DNA of 64,000 nt from Pseudomonas kilonensis (lineage in GTDB: Bacteria > Pseudomonadota > Gammaproteobacteria > Pseudomonadales > Pseudomonadaceae). The stretch spans positions 1-64,000 of the forward strand of contig NZ_LHVH01000025.1 in the NCBI RefSeq assembly GCF_001269885.1, written 5' to 3'. A program made the position numbers and the translations under genes. The notes beneath the pieces are model-generated. The model was not told the DNA's origin and made no database searches. It worked only from the letters and a program-made list of their open reading frames with translations. Below are positions 53,159-61,387 of the stretch, piece after piece; positions within the stretch are counted from its first letter, which is position 1, and the number at the start of each line of letters is the position of its first letter.

Positions 53159-53882
53159 TGGCCAACCCATGCCGCCGATGATGCACGCTCAACTGATCCT
53201 TGATCAGCCGCAGCACCTTGGCCTCGTGCTCATGAATGAAGAAGTGCCCGCCCGCCAGCATGTCCACCGAAAAGCTGCCCGTGGTTTCCTGGCGCCAGCC
53301 CATCAGTTGCTCCGTGGTGGCCTTGTCGGCCGTGCCGCCGAACACGTGCACCGGACAGTTGAGCAGCGGCCGCGGCCGCGGCTGGAAATGTCCGCACAGC
53401 AAAAAATCGGCGCGCAGGACCGGCAAGGTCAAGGCCATCAGCTCTTCATTGGCCAGGATCTCCTCGCTCGTACCGTTGAGGGTGCGCAGTTGCTCGATCA
53501 ACTCGGCGTCGGTTTTCGCCTTGGCGAAACCGCGGTCGTAGTCGGCCCGCATCGTCGGCGCCGCGGTGCCGGATGCAAACAACGCCACCGGTTCCGGGCA
53601 GCCAAGTTCACGCAGGGCATGGGCGATTTCACAGGCCAGCAGCGCGCCCAGGCTGTGGCCAAACAAGGCGTAAGGGGCCTGGAGCGACGGACGCAGCTCC
53701 CGCGCCAGCTGCATCGCCAACGGGCCCATGTCGGTATGCAGCGGCTCGTCGAAGCGCGCTCCGCGCCCCGGCAGTTCCACCGGTTGCACGTGCAGCCATT
53801 GCGGCAACGTGCGCCGCCAGCGGCTGTACACCATCGCGCTGGCGCCGGAATAAGGCAGGCACAGCAGGGTCAGTTGGGTCAC
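53100..53882 (-). CDS. pvdG: PvdG, type II thioesterase of pyoverdine NRPSs
   Basis: The 260-residue alpha/beta hydrolase (GrsT family) regenerates NRPS carrier domains blocked by wrong acyl groups. It has YSGASAMVYSRW at the N-terminus, S77 in GHSLG, D186 in FGGTADKAT and H213 in GGHFF: a complete catalytic triad. It starts with GTG at 53882 behind GGAG. It is the first gene of the minus-strand block and has a PvdS-type box at 53918-53941. The last 20 or so residues (from about 240, ATVARGFIPVGARSG) are translated REP sequence that a usual PvdG lacks, so the normal stop was lost or replaced by the repeat. Confidence 0.9.
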   Translation of the reverse strand: MTQLTLLCLPYSGASAMVYSRWRRTLPQWLHVQPVELPGRGARFDEPLHTDMGPLAMQLARELRPSLQAPYALFGHSLGALLACEIAHALRELGCPEPVALFASGTAAPTMRADYDRGFAKAKTDAELIEQLRTLNGTSEEILANEELMALTLPVLRADFLLCGHFQPRPRPLLNCPVHVFGGTADKATTEQLMGWRQETTGSFSVDMLAGGHFFIHEHEAKVLRLIKDQLSVHHRRHGLATVARGFIPVGARSGPIQTT

Positions 53883-53917
53883 TGCGGTTTTCTCCGATCG
53901 GTCGTGTAGGGAAGATA

Positions 53918-53941
53918 ACGAAATCGTAACCCATGGAATTA
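53918..53941 (-). promoter_or_regulatory. PvdS-type box for pvdG
   Basis: The minus strand reads TAATT (53941-53937), 16 bases, CGT (53920-53918). One mismatch in the -35 element, correct spacing, 35 bases before the GTG start. Confidence 0.65.
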
Positions 53942-53978
53942 GTCAAAACCGTGACGTTCGCCACGAGATGCCTGCCCC

Positions 53979-54020
53979 TTGTGGGAGCAAGGCTTGTGGG
54001 AGCAAGGCTTGCCCGCGATG
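53979..54020. repeat. Doubled half-REP
   Basis: TTGTGGGAGCAAGGC is directly repeated, the second copy running on to CTTGCCCGCGATGA. No inverted partner is seen. It lies between pvdG and the divergent methyltransferase gene. Confidence 0.75.
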
Positions 54021-54098
54021 AACGATAACGCGGTTCATCCTCCCACACGACCTTATACTGGCGGCACCTCGACTCACCGCACTGCACAGGAGAACGCC

Positions 54099-54869
54099 AT
54101 GAGCTGGTCCGCCAAGCAATACGTCACCTTCGAACAGGAACGCACCCGTCCGTCCCGGGACCTGCTCGCCGCCATCCCCCCGACACAGGCCGGCTCGGTG
54201 ATCGACCTGGGGTGCGGCCCGGGCAATTCCACCGAGCTGCTGGTGGAACATTTCAACAGCGCCACGGTGCGCGGCCTGGACAGTTCCAGCGACATGGTCG
54301 ACGCCGCACGCAAACGCCTGCCCGCCGTGGCGTTCGACACTGCCGACATCGGCCAATGGGATGAGCCCGGGCCGTTCGACGTGATTTTCGCCAACGCCGT
54401 GCTGCAATGGCTGCCTGACCACGCCACCCTGCTGCCCTCGCTGGTGGGCAAGCTCGCTCCCGGTGGCAGCCTGGCAATCCAGATGCCCGACAACCTGCAC
54501 CAGCCCTCCCACCGCTTGATGCGGGAAATCGCTGCCAACGGGCCTTGGGCCAGCCAACTGGCCGCGGCGGCTGATTCGCGTACCGAGATGGCGGATGCCA
54601 GCGCCTATTACTCGATCCTCAAGCCCCACTGCAGCCGCGTCGATGTGTGGCGCACCACCTACCATCACCCCTTGGCCGGCGGTGCCGCAGGCGTGGTGGA
54701 ATGGTTCAAGGGCAGCGCCTTGCGGCCGTTTCTCGAGCCGCTGGACGAGGCGCAACGCGAGCAGTACCTGGCCCGCTACCTCAAGGCGATCGAACAGGCT
54801 TATCCCGCCCAGGACGATGGGACGGTGCTGCTGCCGTTTCCCCGGTTGTTCATGGTCGCGACGCGCTAG
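54099..54869 (+). CDS. tam: Trans-aconitate 2-methyltransferase-like (Tam)
   Basis: The 256-residue class I SAM-dependent methyltransferase begins MSWSAKQYVTFEQERTRP, typical of Tam. SAM motif I VIDLGCGPGNST is at about residues 34-45, GLDSSSDMVDAARKR follows and FDVIFANAVLQWLPDH is motif II/III. The Tam enzyme methylates trans-aconitate and related acids in the cytoplasm. ATG 54099 follows AGGAGA; the longer upstream reading comes from REP DNA. It is divergent from pvdG. No iron box of its own was seen, and a link to pyoverdine is not evident. Confidence 0.85.
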   Translation: MSWSAKQYVTFEQERTRPSRDLLAAIPPTQAGSVIDLGCGPGNSTELLVEHFNSATVRGLDSSSDMVDAARKRLPAVAFDTADIGQWDEPGPFDVIFANAVLQWLPDHATLLPSLVGKLAPGGSLAIQMPDNLHQPSHRLMREIAANGPWASQLAAAADSRTEMADASAYYSILKPHCSRVDVWRTTYHHPLAGGAAGVVEWFKGSALRPFLEPLDEAQREQYLARYLKAIEQAYPAQDDGTVLLPFPRLFMVATR

Positions 54870-54899
54870 GGCGACGGTCGATGACGCAGCGACGGGGCC

Positions 54900-54923
54900 T
54901 AAATTTCTGATCCGGGCCCTCGT
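54900..54923 (+). promoter_or_regulatory. PvdS (iron-starvation) box before the SCP2-JmjC gene
   Basis: TAAAT (54900-54904), 16 bases, CGT (54921-54923), with CC before it: a perfect consensus, as good as those of pvdM and pvdE. The next start codon is 38 bases downstream on the same strand. Confidence 0.82.
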
Positions 54924-54960
54924 TACCTGCTAAGACCAAAAACCCGCAAGAGTGACCGCC

Positions 54961-56094
54961 GTGGACCTGCACACCATCCTGGGCAAGCTGTTCGCCAATG
55001 CCGGCGCCGTTGGTATCGAAGGCGTCTTCCAATTCGTGTTCGGCCCGCACCAGGCGTACTGGTCCGAGGTCAAGGCCAGCAGCCGCACCGAAGCTGGCCG
55101 CCACAGCAGCCCTGACGTGACCATCGAGGTGGCGGAAAAGGACTTCCTCGGGATCATGGCCGGCATGGCCAATGTCGAGGAACTGTTCGCCAGCGGGCGC
55201 CTGAAGATCGGCGGCAACATGGGCCTGGCGACGTTGCTGCCGCAGATCATCGACCATGCCCGGCATGGCGGTGGCGTGGTGGAAAAGGTCGACATGAACA
55301 AGCGCTACCCCACCCCGTCGCGCTTCAGCGAAAAACTCACCGCGAGCCTGCCGCCCCAACGCAGCGTGGAACGGCGGCCTCGCAGCGAGCTGTCGGTGCA
55401 GGAGTTTCAAGCGCGCTATTTACCCCACGGCATTCCGCTGGTCATCAGCGATGCCTTGCAGGACTGGCCGTTGTTCAAGCTCAGCCGCGAAGAATCCCTG
55501 GTGCATTTTGCCGAGCTGCAAGGCATCACCCGCCACGGCGACTACGTGAAGAAGACCTTCTCCACCGAGCGGGATTTCCGCTCCACGTCCATGGCCGACT
55601 TCATCGCCGCCCTCGACAGACCGGCGACCAAGGGCGCCGACGGCGAACCACCGGCCTACATGGGCAACAACATCCTGCCGGCGCAACTGATGGAGCAGAT
55701 CAAGTACCCGCCCTACTTCGCCCCCTCGCTGTTCATCCCGCCGCGCATCTGGATCGGCCCCAAGGGCACCCTGACGCCGCTGCACCGCGACGACACCGAC
55801 AACCTGTTCGCCCAGGTCTGGGGCCAGAAAACCTTCACCCTCGCCGCGCCTCACCACCGCGAAGCCCTGGGCACCTGGTCCACGGCGCCCCAAGGCGGGC
55901 TGGACGGTTGTGATTTCAACCCGGACGCGCCGGACTACCAACGCTTCCCCCACGCCCGCGACGTGACCTTCATGCGCGTGACATTGGAGGCTGGGGATTT
56001 GCTGTTTTTGCCTGAGGGTTGGTTCCATCAGGTGGAGTCGGTGTCTACGTCGTTGTCGGTGAATTTCTGGGTGAATTCGGGGCGGGGTTGGTAA
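54961..56094 (+). CDS. SCP2 domain fused to a JmjC/cupin_8 Fe(II) oxygenase, PvdS-box controlled
   Basis: The 377-residue protein has two parts. Residues of about 1-110 resemble an SCP2/sterol-carrier-like lipid-binding domain (AYWSEVKASSR, MANVEELFASGRLKIGG). From about 125 a JmjC-type cupin_8 domain follows (LPHGIPLVISDALQDWPLF, YMGNNILP). It holds the iron triad H275-x-D277 in TPLHRDDTDN and H356 in LPEGWFHQVES, and ends VNFWVNSGRGW. The family uses Fe(II) and 2-oxoglutarate to hydroxylate amino-acid side chains. GTG 54961 is chosen over GTG 54952 because AAGAG is then at ribosome-site distance. With the PvdS box directly upstream, a role in siderophore tailoring or iron-starvation physiology is inferred; the substrate is unknown. 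Confidence 0.8.
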   Translation: MDLHTILGKLFANAGAVGIEGVFQFVFGPHQAYWSEVKASSRTEAGRHSSPDVTIEVAEKDFLGIMAGMANVEELFASGRLKIGGNMGLATLLPQIIDHARHGGGVVEKVDMNKRYPTPSRFSEKLTASLPPQRSVERRPRSELSVQEFQARYLPHGIPLVISDALQDWPLFKLSREESLVHFAELQGITRHGDYVKKTFSTERDFRSTSMADFIAALDRPATKGADGEPPAYMGNNILPAQLMEQIKYPPYFAPSLFIPPRIWIGPKGTLTPLHRDDTDNLFAQVWGQKTFTLAAPHHREALGTWSTAPQGGLDGCDFNPDAPDYQRFPHARDVTFMRVTLEAGDLLFLPEGWFHQVESVSTSLSVNFWVNSGRGW

Positions 56095-56130
56095 CAGCCG
56101 ACCTGAAGCAAAATTCTTTGTGGCTGGAGG

Positions 56131-56220
56131 ATTGTGGGGGCAAGGCTTGCCCGCGATGAAGGCAATGCGGTCTTTCAGAAATCGAGTCGCCTGTTTCGCG
56201 AGCAAGCTATGCTCCCACAG
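56131..56220. repeat. REPIN with diverged arms
   Basis: ATTGTGGGGGCAAGGCTTGC on the left pairs with GCAAGCTATGCTCCCACAG on the right. The two arms come from different REP subtypes (CCCGCGATGAA and TTTCGCGA). Confidence 0.75.
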
Positions 56221-56336
56221 TCCCCTTGCCACAGGTTTGTGTTTGGACCTGGAATATGAAGACCGCTTCACCCAACTGAACTCTGCACGCCTCACGCCAG
56301 TCAGCAGGTAAGGCCCTCCATTCAAGGTGCTAGACC

Positions 56337-57137
56337 ATGCAGATATCCCTCGCCCGACAGGTTGCCCTGGTCACCGGCGCCAGCTCCGGCATTGGCGCAG
56401 GCGCGGCCAGGGCGTTGGCAGACGCGGGTGCCGCAGTGGTGCTCAACTACCACTCCAGCGCCGGCCCGGCGCAAGACCTGGCCCGTGAAATCAACGCCAA
56501 CGGCGGCCGCGCCATCGCCGTCGGGGCCGATGTGTCGAAGGAGCCGGACGTCGAGCGGCTGTTCGCCCAGACCCTCGAAGCCTTTGACGCGCTGGACATC
56601 CTGGTGGCCAACTCCGGCCTGCAAAAAGATGCCGCCACCGTCGACATGCGCCTGGAAGACTGGAACACCGTGATCGGCACCAACCTCACCGGCCAGTTCC
56701 TCTGCGCTCGCGCCGCCCTGCGGATTTTCACCCGCCAGGGTATTCGCCACGGCGTGTCCCGGGCCGCAGGCAAGATCATTCACATGAGTTCGGTGCACCA
56801 GCGCATTCCCTGGGCCGGCCACGCCAATTACGCCGCGTCCAAGGGCGGGGTCGATCTGCTGATGCAGAGCCTGGCCCAGGAAACCAGCCACCAGCGCATC
56901 CGCATCAACAGCATCGCCCCCGGCGCCATCCGCACGGCCATCAACCGCGAAGCCACCGAGGGCGAGCAGGAACAGAAACTGCTGGAGCTGATTCCTTACG
57001 GTCGCGTCGGCGCTGTGGAGGACGTCGCCAACGCGGTGGTCTGGCTGGCCTCGGACTTGTCCGATTATGTGGTGGGCACCACGTTGTTCATCGATGGCGG
57101 GATGAGCCTTTATCCGGGGTTTCGCGGCAATGGCTAA
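56337..57137 (+). CDS. Short-chain dehydrogenase/reductase, glucose 1-dehydrogenase-like
   Basis: The 266-residue classical SDR has the NAD(P) motif TGASSGIGAG (about residues 14-23). It has VGADVS, LVANSGL in place of NNAG, the catalytic serine in IHMSSVHQR, Y-x-x-x-K as YAASKGG, and C-terminal VVGTTLFIDGGMSLYPGF, typical of the glucose 1-dehydrogenase group. The stop overlaps the start of the GH15 gene by eight bases, so the two are translationally coupled and probably act in one sugar pathway. Substrate is not determinable from the sequence. Confidence 0.88.
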   Translation: MQISLARQVALVTGASSGIGAGAARALADAGAAVVLNYHSSAGPAQDLAREINANGGRAIAVGADVSKEPDVERLFAQTLEAFDALDILVANSGLQKDAATVDMRLEDWNTVIGTNLTGQFLCARAALRIFTRQGIRHGVSRAAGKIIHMSSVHQRIPWAGHANYAASKGGVDLLMQSLAQETSHQRIRINSIAPGAIRTAINREATEGEQEQKLLELIPYGRVGAVEDVANAVVWLASDLSDYVVGTTLFIDGGMSLYPGFRGNG

Positions 57138-58953
57138 CGATCACGAACCACAGAGCCCCATCGAGAACCACGGCATCATCGGCGACATGCGCAGCGCCGC
57201 GCTGGTCAATGACCAAGGCAGCATAGATTTTTTCTGCTGGCCGGAATTCGACAGCCCATCGATCTTCTGTTCGCTGCTGGATACGCCCGAAGCGGGCATT
57301 TTCCAACTGGCCCCGGACCTGCCGAATGCCCGCCGCCAGCAGATCTACCTGCCCGACACCAACGTGCTGCAAACCCGCTGGCTGAGCGACGGCGCCGTGG
57401 TGGAAGTCACCGACCTGCTGCCCATCGGCGACAGCGAGGATGATTTACCGGTGTTGATGCGCAAGGTGCACATGACCGTCGGCAGCGCGACGTTTCGCAT
57501 GCGCTGCGCGGTGCGGCATGACTACGCCCGGGCCGCCACCACGGCGCGCCAGGACGCTGCCCACATCTGTTTCGAGGCGCCGGGGCAACCGAGCCTGCGC
57601 CTATGCTCCGACCAGCCCATGACGCTGGACGGCAATGCGGCGGTGGCCGAGTTCACCCTGGCGCAGGGCCAGAGCGCCGAATTCCTGCTGGGTGGCATCG
57701 ACGACCCGCGCCTTCAGGACGATGTCAGCGCGATTTGCCTGGAACGCACCCTGGCGTTCTGGCGCGGCTGGATCGGCCAGTCCACCTACCGGGGACGCTG
57801 GCGGGAAGTGGTCAACCGCTCGGCCCTGGCGCTGAAGCTGCTGACCTCGCGCAAACACGGCGCCATCCTCGCCGCCGCCACCTTCGGCCTGCCGGAAACC
57901 CGCGGCGGCGAACGCAACTGGGATTATCGCTACACCTGGATCCGCGACTCTTCCTTTACCGTCTATGCGTTCATCCGCCTGGGCTTCGTCGAAGAAGCCA
58001 ACGCCTACATGCGCTGGCTGCGCGGCCGGGTCAGTGACTGCTGTGATCAACCGATCAAACTCAATATTCTCTACGGTCTGGACGGCAGGCAGGAGCTACC
58101 GGAAACCGAGTTGCCACACCTGAGCGGCTTCGGCAACGCCCGACCGGTGCGCATCGGCAACCTGGCCTACAAACAGGTGCAGTTGGACATTTTCGGCGAG
58201 CTGATGGACGCGGTGTACCTGGTCAACAAATACGGCGAAGCGATCTCCCATCAAGGCTGGAAACACACCGTCGAGGTGGTCGACCAGGTGTGCAAGGTCT
58301 GGCAGGACAAGGATGTGGGTATCTGGGAAATGCGCGGCGACAAACAGCATTTCCTGCATTCGCGGCTGATGTGCTGGGTCGCGGTGGATCGCGCCATCCG
58401 CCTGGCCGAAAAACGCTCCCTGCCCGCCCCGTTCGCCCGCTGGGACGAGACGCGCCAAGCCATCTACCAGGACATCTGGACGAACTTCTGGAACGACGAA
58501 CACCAGCACTTCATCCAGCGCCTGGGCAGCACCGCCCTGGACGGCTCGATGCTGTTGATGCCGCTGGTGCGCTTCGTCAGCGCCCGCGACCCGCGCTGGC
58601 TCTCGACACTCGACGCCATCGAAAAAAACCTGGTGCGCGACGGCATGGTCTATCGCTACCGCAACGACGACAACCCCATCGACGGCCTCAGCGGCATCGA
58701 AGGCTCATTCGCGGCCTGCTCATTCTGGTACGTCGAATGCCTGGCCCGCGCCGGCCGCGTGGAAAAAGCCCAGCTGGAGTTCGAACAACTGCTGCGCTAC
58801 GCCAACCCGCTGGGGCTGTACGCCGAAGAATTCGACAGCCACGGCTACCACCTGGGCAACACTCCCCAAGCCCTGACCCATCTTGCGCTGATCAGCGCGG
58901 CGAGCTTCCTGGACCGCAAGTTGAGCGGGGAGAAAACTCATTGGCAGCCGTGA
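57130..58953 (+). CDS. Glycoside hydrolase family 15 protein (glucoamylase/trehalase-like)
   Basis: The 607-residue cytoplasmic-looking protein (no signal peptide) has the usual bacterial GH15 layout. An N-terminal beta-sandwich (IENHGIIGDMRSAALV, IDFFCWPEFDSPSIF) precedes an (alpha/alpha)6 barrel. ERNWDYRYTWIRDSSF is the family signature. The catalytic acid is expected at the glutamate in GIWEMRG (about residue 400) and the base in GLYAEEFD (about 566). Family members hydrolyse terminal glucose from alpha-glucans or trehalose. It is coupled to the SDR in front by an eight-base overlap. Which sugar is cut cannot be told here. Confidence 0.9.
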   Translation: MANDHEPQSPIENHGIIGDMRSAALVNDQGSIDFFCWPEFDSPSIFCSLLDTPEAGIFQLAPDLPNARRQQIYLPDTNVLQTRWLSDGAVVEVTDLLPIGDSEDDLPVLMRKVHMTVGSATFRMRCAVRHDYARAATTARQDAAHICFEAPGQPSLRLCSDQPMTLDGNAAVAEFTLAQGQSAEFLLGGIDDPRLQDDVSAICLERTLAFWRGWIGQSTYRGRWREVVNRSALALKLLTSRKHGAILAAATFGLPETRGGERNWDYRYTWIRDSSFTVYAFIRLGFVEEANAYMRWLRGRVSDCCDQPIKLNILYGLDGRQELPETELPHLSGFGNARPVRIGNLAYKQVQLDIFGELMDAVYLVNKYGEAISHQGWKHTVEVVDQVCKVWQDKDVGIWEMRGDKQHFLHSRLMCWVAVDRAIRLAEKRSLPAPFARWDETRQAIYQDIWTNFWNDEHQHFIQRLGSTALDGSMLLMPLVRFVSARDPRWLSTLDAIEKNLVRDGMVYRYRNDDNPIDGLSGIEGSFAACSFWYVECLARAGRVEKAQLEFEQLLRYANPLGLYAEEFDSHGYHLGNTPQALTHLALISAASFLDRKLSGEKTHWQP

Positions 58954-58963
58954 ACTAGGCTTT

Positions 58964-59123
58964 TGTGGGAGCAAGGCTTGCCCGCGATGAAGGTGACGCG
59001 TTCATTGTGATCGTTCCTCACGCTCCGCGTGGGAACGCCGCCAGGGACGCTCCGCGTTCCGCTTCTGGAGGGTGACGCAGAGCGTCACGGGCTGCATTCC
59101 CACGCGGAGCGTGGGAACGATCA
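58964..59123. repeat. Half-REP followed by a GTGGGAACGATCA-type inverted repeat
   Basis: A single REP (TGTGGGAGCAAGGCTTGCCC) lies at about 58964-58988. From 59008 to 59123 the ends TGATCGTTCCTCACGCTCCG and CGGAGCGTGGGAACGATCA are inverted, and GTGACGCAGAGCGTCAC forms an inner hairpin. This is a different extragenic palindrome family from the REPs. Confidence 0.8.
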
Positions 59124-59134
59124 TGGTGTGCCGG

Positions 59135-59500
59135 CTACCGCGCTGAGTCGGCCAGCTCGAGGTCATCCAACGCACGGTTGGCCAACAACCTGGCCAGCTC
59201 GATCAGTTGCTGAATCCCCAGCGCAACATGCCGCCGGGAACCTTCCAGATCGAACCCCAGGTCACTGACCAGCGCATCGGCCGAGGCCAGGGTTTCGCTG
59301 AGGGTGGTCAGCACCGATTCGGTGTTGAGGCCGGGGACCACGGTGAAAACCTGGTCGTCCCGGGTGTCGGGTTTAGGCGGCGTGGGCGACAAATGGATAT
59401 TCAGCGCCCGGTCGGCGGCTTCGCGGAGTTTTTTTGTATCGAGGGTGGTGTAGGCAGAGAGGTCTTCGGCGCGTGGAGGGTTGGGGGTGATCTTGACCAT
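59135..59500 (-). CDS. DUF6124-type small protein, intact
   Basis: The 121-residue protein of unknown function starts MVKITPNPPRAEDLS and carries LREAADRALNIHL, LTTLSETLASADALVSDLGFDLEGSRR and ALGIQQLIELARLLANRALDDL. These align over their length with the broken copy at 450-777. It is mostly helical, with no signal or membrane segment. ATG 59500 is preferred over the in-frame ATG five codons upstream because GGAGA then lies at the right distance. The hairpin-bearing leader is shared with the other copy. In pseudomonads the family is multicopy; no role can be assigned. Confidence 0.8.
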   Translation of the reverse strand: MVKITPNPPRAEDLSAYTTLDTKKLREAADRALNIHLSPTPPKPDTRDDQVFTVVPGLNTESVLTTLSETLASADALVSDLGFDLEGSRRHVALGIQQLIELARLLANRALDDLELADSAR

Positions 59501-59559
59501 GATGTGAATCTCCATTCGAAAGTGGAGTTCGCCATTTCCGCGACCAAGCAGAGGGGTGG

Positions 59560-59640
59560 CGAACTGTACGCAGGTTGGTCGACCAGGGAATGGAAACCCG
59601 GCAGGGCCCGAAGCCCTCCCACGCACAGTCAGCCATAAAG
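59560..59640 (-). ncRNA. Candidate structured leader RNA, second copy
   Basis: On the minus strand AGGGC (59617-59613), loop TTCGG, GCCCT (59607-59603) is followed by CCGGG (59601-59597) and CCCTGG (59588-59583). Order and spacing match the leader at 333-367, while the stem bases differ in a paired way. Flanking shared words include TGTGCG before and CGCCACCC/GCCACCC after. Confidence 0.5.
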
Positions 59641-59811
59641 CAGACAGCCGCTCGCGCGGCACCGTGCGCCATTCTAAACCCGGGCGACCAAACCCGGTCG
59701 CTGATTTCGCAGCGACGAGCAAAGCCTATCCCCGCTATTTCCTAACCGGCAACCGCCGCGACTCGTCAGAAAATTCCGGTTCACCTATTTTTTTGTAGGA
59801 ACACCGCACCA

Positions 59812-59966
59812 CTGTGGCGAGGGGATTTATCCCCGTTGGGCTGCGAAGCAGCCCCCTTGTAACCAGCACCTCGGTGCATCAGGCAGATTGAGTTGGCTGT
59901 TTAGGGGGCTGCTTCGCAGCCCAACGGGGATAAATCCCCTCGCCACAGATAAATCCCCTCGCCACA
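59812..59966. repeat. REPIN of the GTGGCGAGGGGATTTATCCCC family
   Basis: GTGGCGAGGGGATTTATCCC and the inverse GGGATAAATCCCCTCGCCAC flank GGGCTGCGAAGCAGCCCCC arms. The right-hand REP end (ATAAATCCCCTCGCCACA) is repeated once more. Confidence 0.88.
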
Positions 59967-60078
59967 AAAACTAGTTACGTCCCGTTTCGAGTTGCCAGCC
60001 CCCCAAACCCCTCCTAAGATCGTTGCTCTCACGGGTGCAGCGGAGCTGCCCGATAAAAACCCGACTCAAGGACCTGAC

Positions 60079-60456
60079 ATGACCCATATCAAACGCCCCA
60101 TCACCACCCCACCCCGAAGAGGCCTGACCCGCGAAGACCTCTGGGAGGGCCAGGACCGGGGCCTGATCAAATGCTGGGAAATCGGCCGCGACCGCGCGGT
60201 GAAGTTTCCCGAACTGGCGCAACGCTGCCTGGCCGGTGAGTTGCCGGTACTGGGGTGGAAAGGTGGCGTCAGCCGCAGCCTGAAGAAAAACGAAAAATTC
60301 GGCTGTCTCAAGTACCTCGCCCAATGGCAGGGCCTGCGCGGTGAAGACCTGGACATCGACTTGACCCAGGAGCGCACCCTGACCTGCTCCAGCACGAACA
60401 TGATCGTGACGTTCACGCCGGATCGGGCCAAATACGTGAACCAGGAACCCGCCTGA
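60079..60456 (+). CDS. Hypothetical 125-residue protein
   Basis: I do not recognise this gene. It starts MTHIKRPITTPPRRGLTRED behind CAAGGACC and is basic and soluble, without signal or membrane segment. It has WEGQDRGLIKCWEIGRDRAVKFPELAQ and GWKGGVSRSLKKNEKFGCLKYLAQWQG, both rich in K, R and W, which could suit nucleic-acid binding. It precedes the alpha/beta hydrolase gene by 28 bases on the same strand. Codon use looks like that of the neighbours, so it is likely real. Confidence 0.6.
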   Translation: MTHIKRPITTPPRRGLTREDLWEGQDRGLIKCWEIGRDRAVKFPELAQRCLAGELPVLGWKGGVSRSLKKNEKFGCLKYLAQWQGLRGEDLDIDLTQERTLTCSSTNMIVTFTPDRAKYVNQEPA

Positions 60457-60484
60457 CCGCAACCGAGCAATGCCGGAGGCCAAC

Positions 60485-61387
60485 ATGAACCTCGATCCCA
60501 AGGTCAACTTCGCCGTGACGCCGCTGTTGCGCATCGCCTACGAAGAACACGGTCCCGCCAGCGGCGAGCCCGTCATCCTGCTGCACGGCTTTCCTTACGA
60601 CCCCAGGGCTTTCGATGAAGTCGCACCCGCCCTGGCCGAGCGTGGATATTGGGTCATCGTGCCCTACCTGCGCGGCTACGGCCCGACCCGGTTCAACAAC
60701 CCGGCCATCCTGCGCTCCGGCCAACAAGCGGCACTGGCGCAGGACCTGCTGGACCTGATGCACGCACTCTCCATCCCCCAGGCCGCGCTGTGCGGCTACG
60801 ACTGGGGCGGTCGGGCGGCGTGTATCGTCGCGGCGCTGTGGCCCGAGCGCGTTCGCTGCCTGGTGACTGGCGACGGCTACAACCTGCAGGACATTCCCCG
60901 TTCCACGCAGCCGCTGGACCCGGAAACCGAACATCGCCTGTGGTACCAGTACTATTTCCACACGGCGCGGGGCGTCGAGGGCCTGACCCGGAACCGACGT
61001 GAACTGTGTGAGTTGCTCTGGCGCCTGTGGTCACCGACCTGGAAACGTGGCGCCGAACGGTATCCCCTCAGTGCTGCGTCGTTCGACAACCCGGACTTCG
61101 TCGACGTGGTGATCCACTCCTACCGCCATCGCTTCATGTACGCACCGGGCGACCCGACGCTGGAGTGGATGGAGGAACGGCTGGCGGCACAACCGGCCAT
61201 CAGCGTGCCGAGCATTTCCCTGTGCGGCGCCGACGACGGCGTGGGGCCAGCGCCGGAACATGATGAAGACGCCGAACATTTCACAGGTTTTTACGAGCGC
61301 CGCGTGCTGGTCGGTGTCGGCCACAACATCCCACAGGAAGCCCCCGAGGCCACGCTCAAGGCATTGCTGGATCTGCTTGAGGGCTGA
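60485..61387 (+). CDS. Alpha/beta hydrolase, epoxide hydrolase/dehalogenase-like
   Basis: The 300-residue hydrolase has the oxyanion motif LLHGFPYDPRAF (about residues 32-43) and a nucleophile elbow GYDWGG with D106. An aspartate nucleophile is typical of epoxide hydrolases and haloalkane dehalogenases, not esterases. The catalytic acid/His pair is expected near GADDGVGPAPEHDEDAEHF and GVGHNIPQEAP. The inner ATG 60485 is chosen because GGAGG lies five bases upstream; the ATG at 60470 has none. Its last 32 bases overlap the convergent regulator gene. Substrate unknown. Confidence 0.85.
   Translation: MNLDPKVNFAVTPLLRIAYEEHGPASGEPVILLHGFPYDPRAFDEVAPALAERGYWVIVPYLRGYGPTRFNNPAILRSGQQAALAQDLLDLMHALSIPQAALCGYDWGGRAACIVAALWPERVRCLVTGDGYNLQDIPRSTQPLDPETEHRLWYQYYFHTARGVEGLTRNRRELCELLWRLWSPTWKRGAERYPLSAASFDNPDFVDVVIHSYRHRFMYAPGDPTLEWMEERLAAQPAISVPSISLCGADDGVGPAPEHDEDAEHFTGFYERRVLVGVGHNIPQEAPEATLKALLDLLEG

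Noticed and set aside
53037-53909. Plus-strand ORF of 290 codons opposite pvdG
   Set aside because: It begins in REP DNA and has no domain. The minus strand shows the complete thioesterase triad.
53979-54098. N-terminal extension of the Tam-like methyltransferase
   Set aside because: The extra 40 residues translate a REP. A good ribosome site and the conserved MSWSAKQY start are at 54099.
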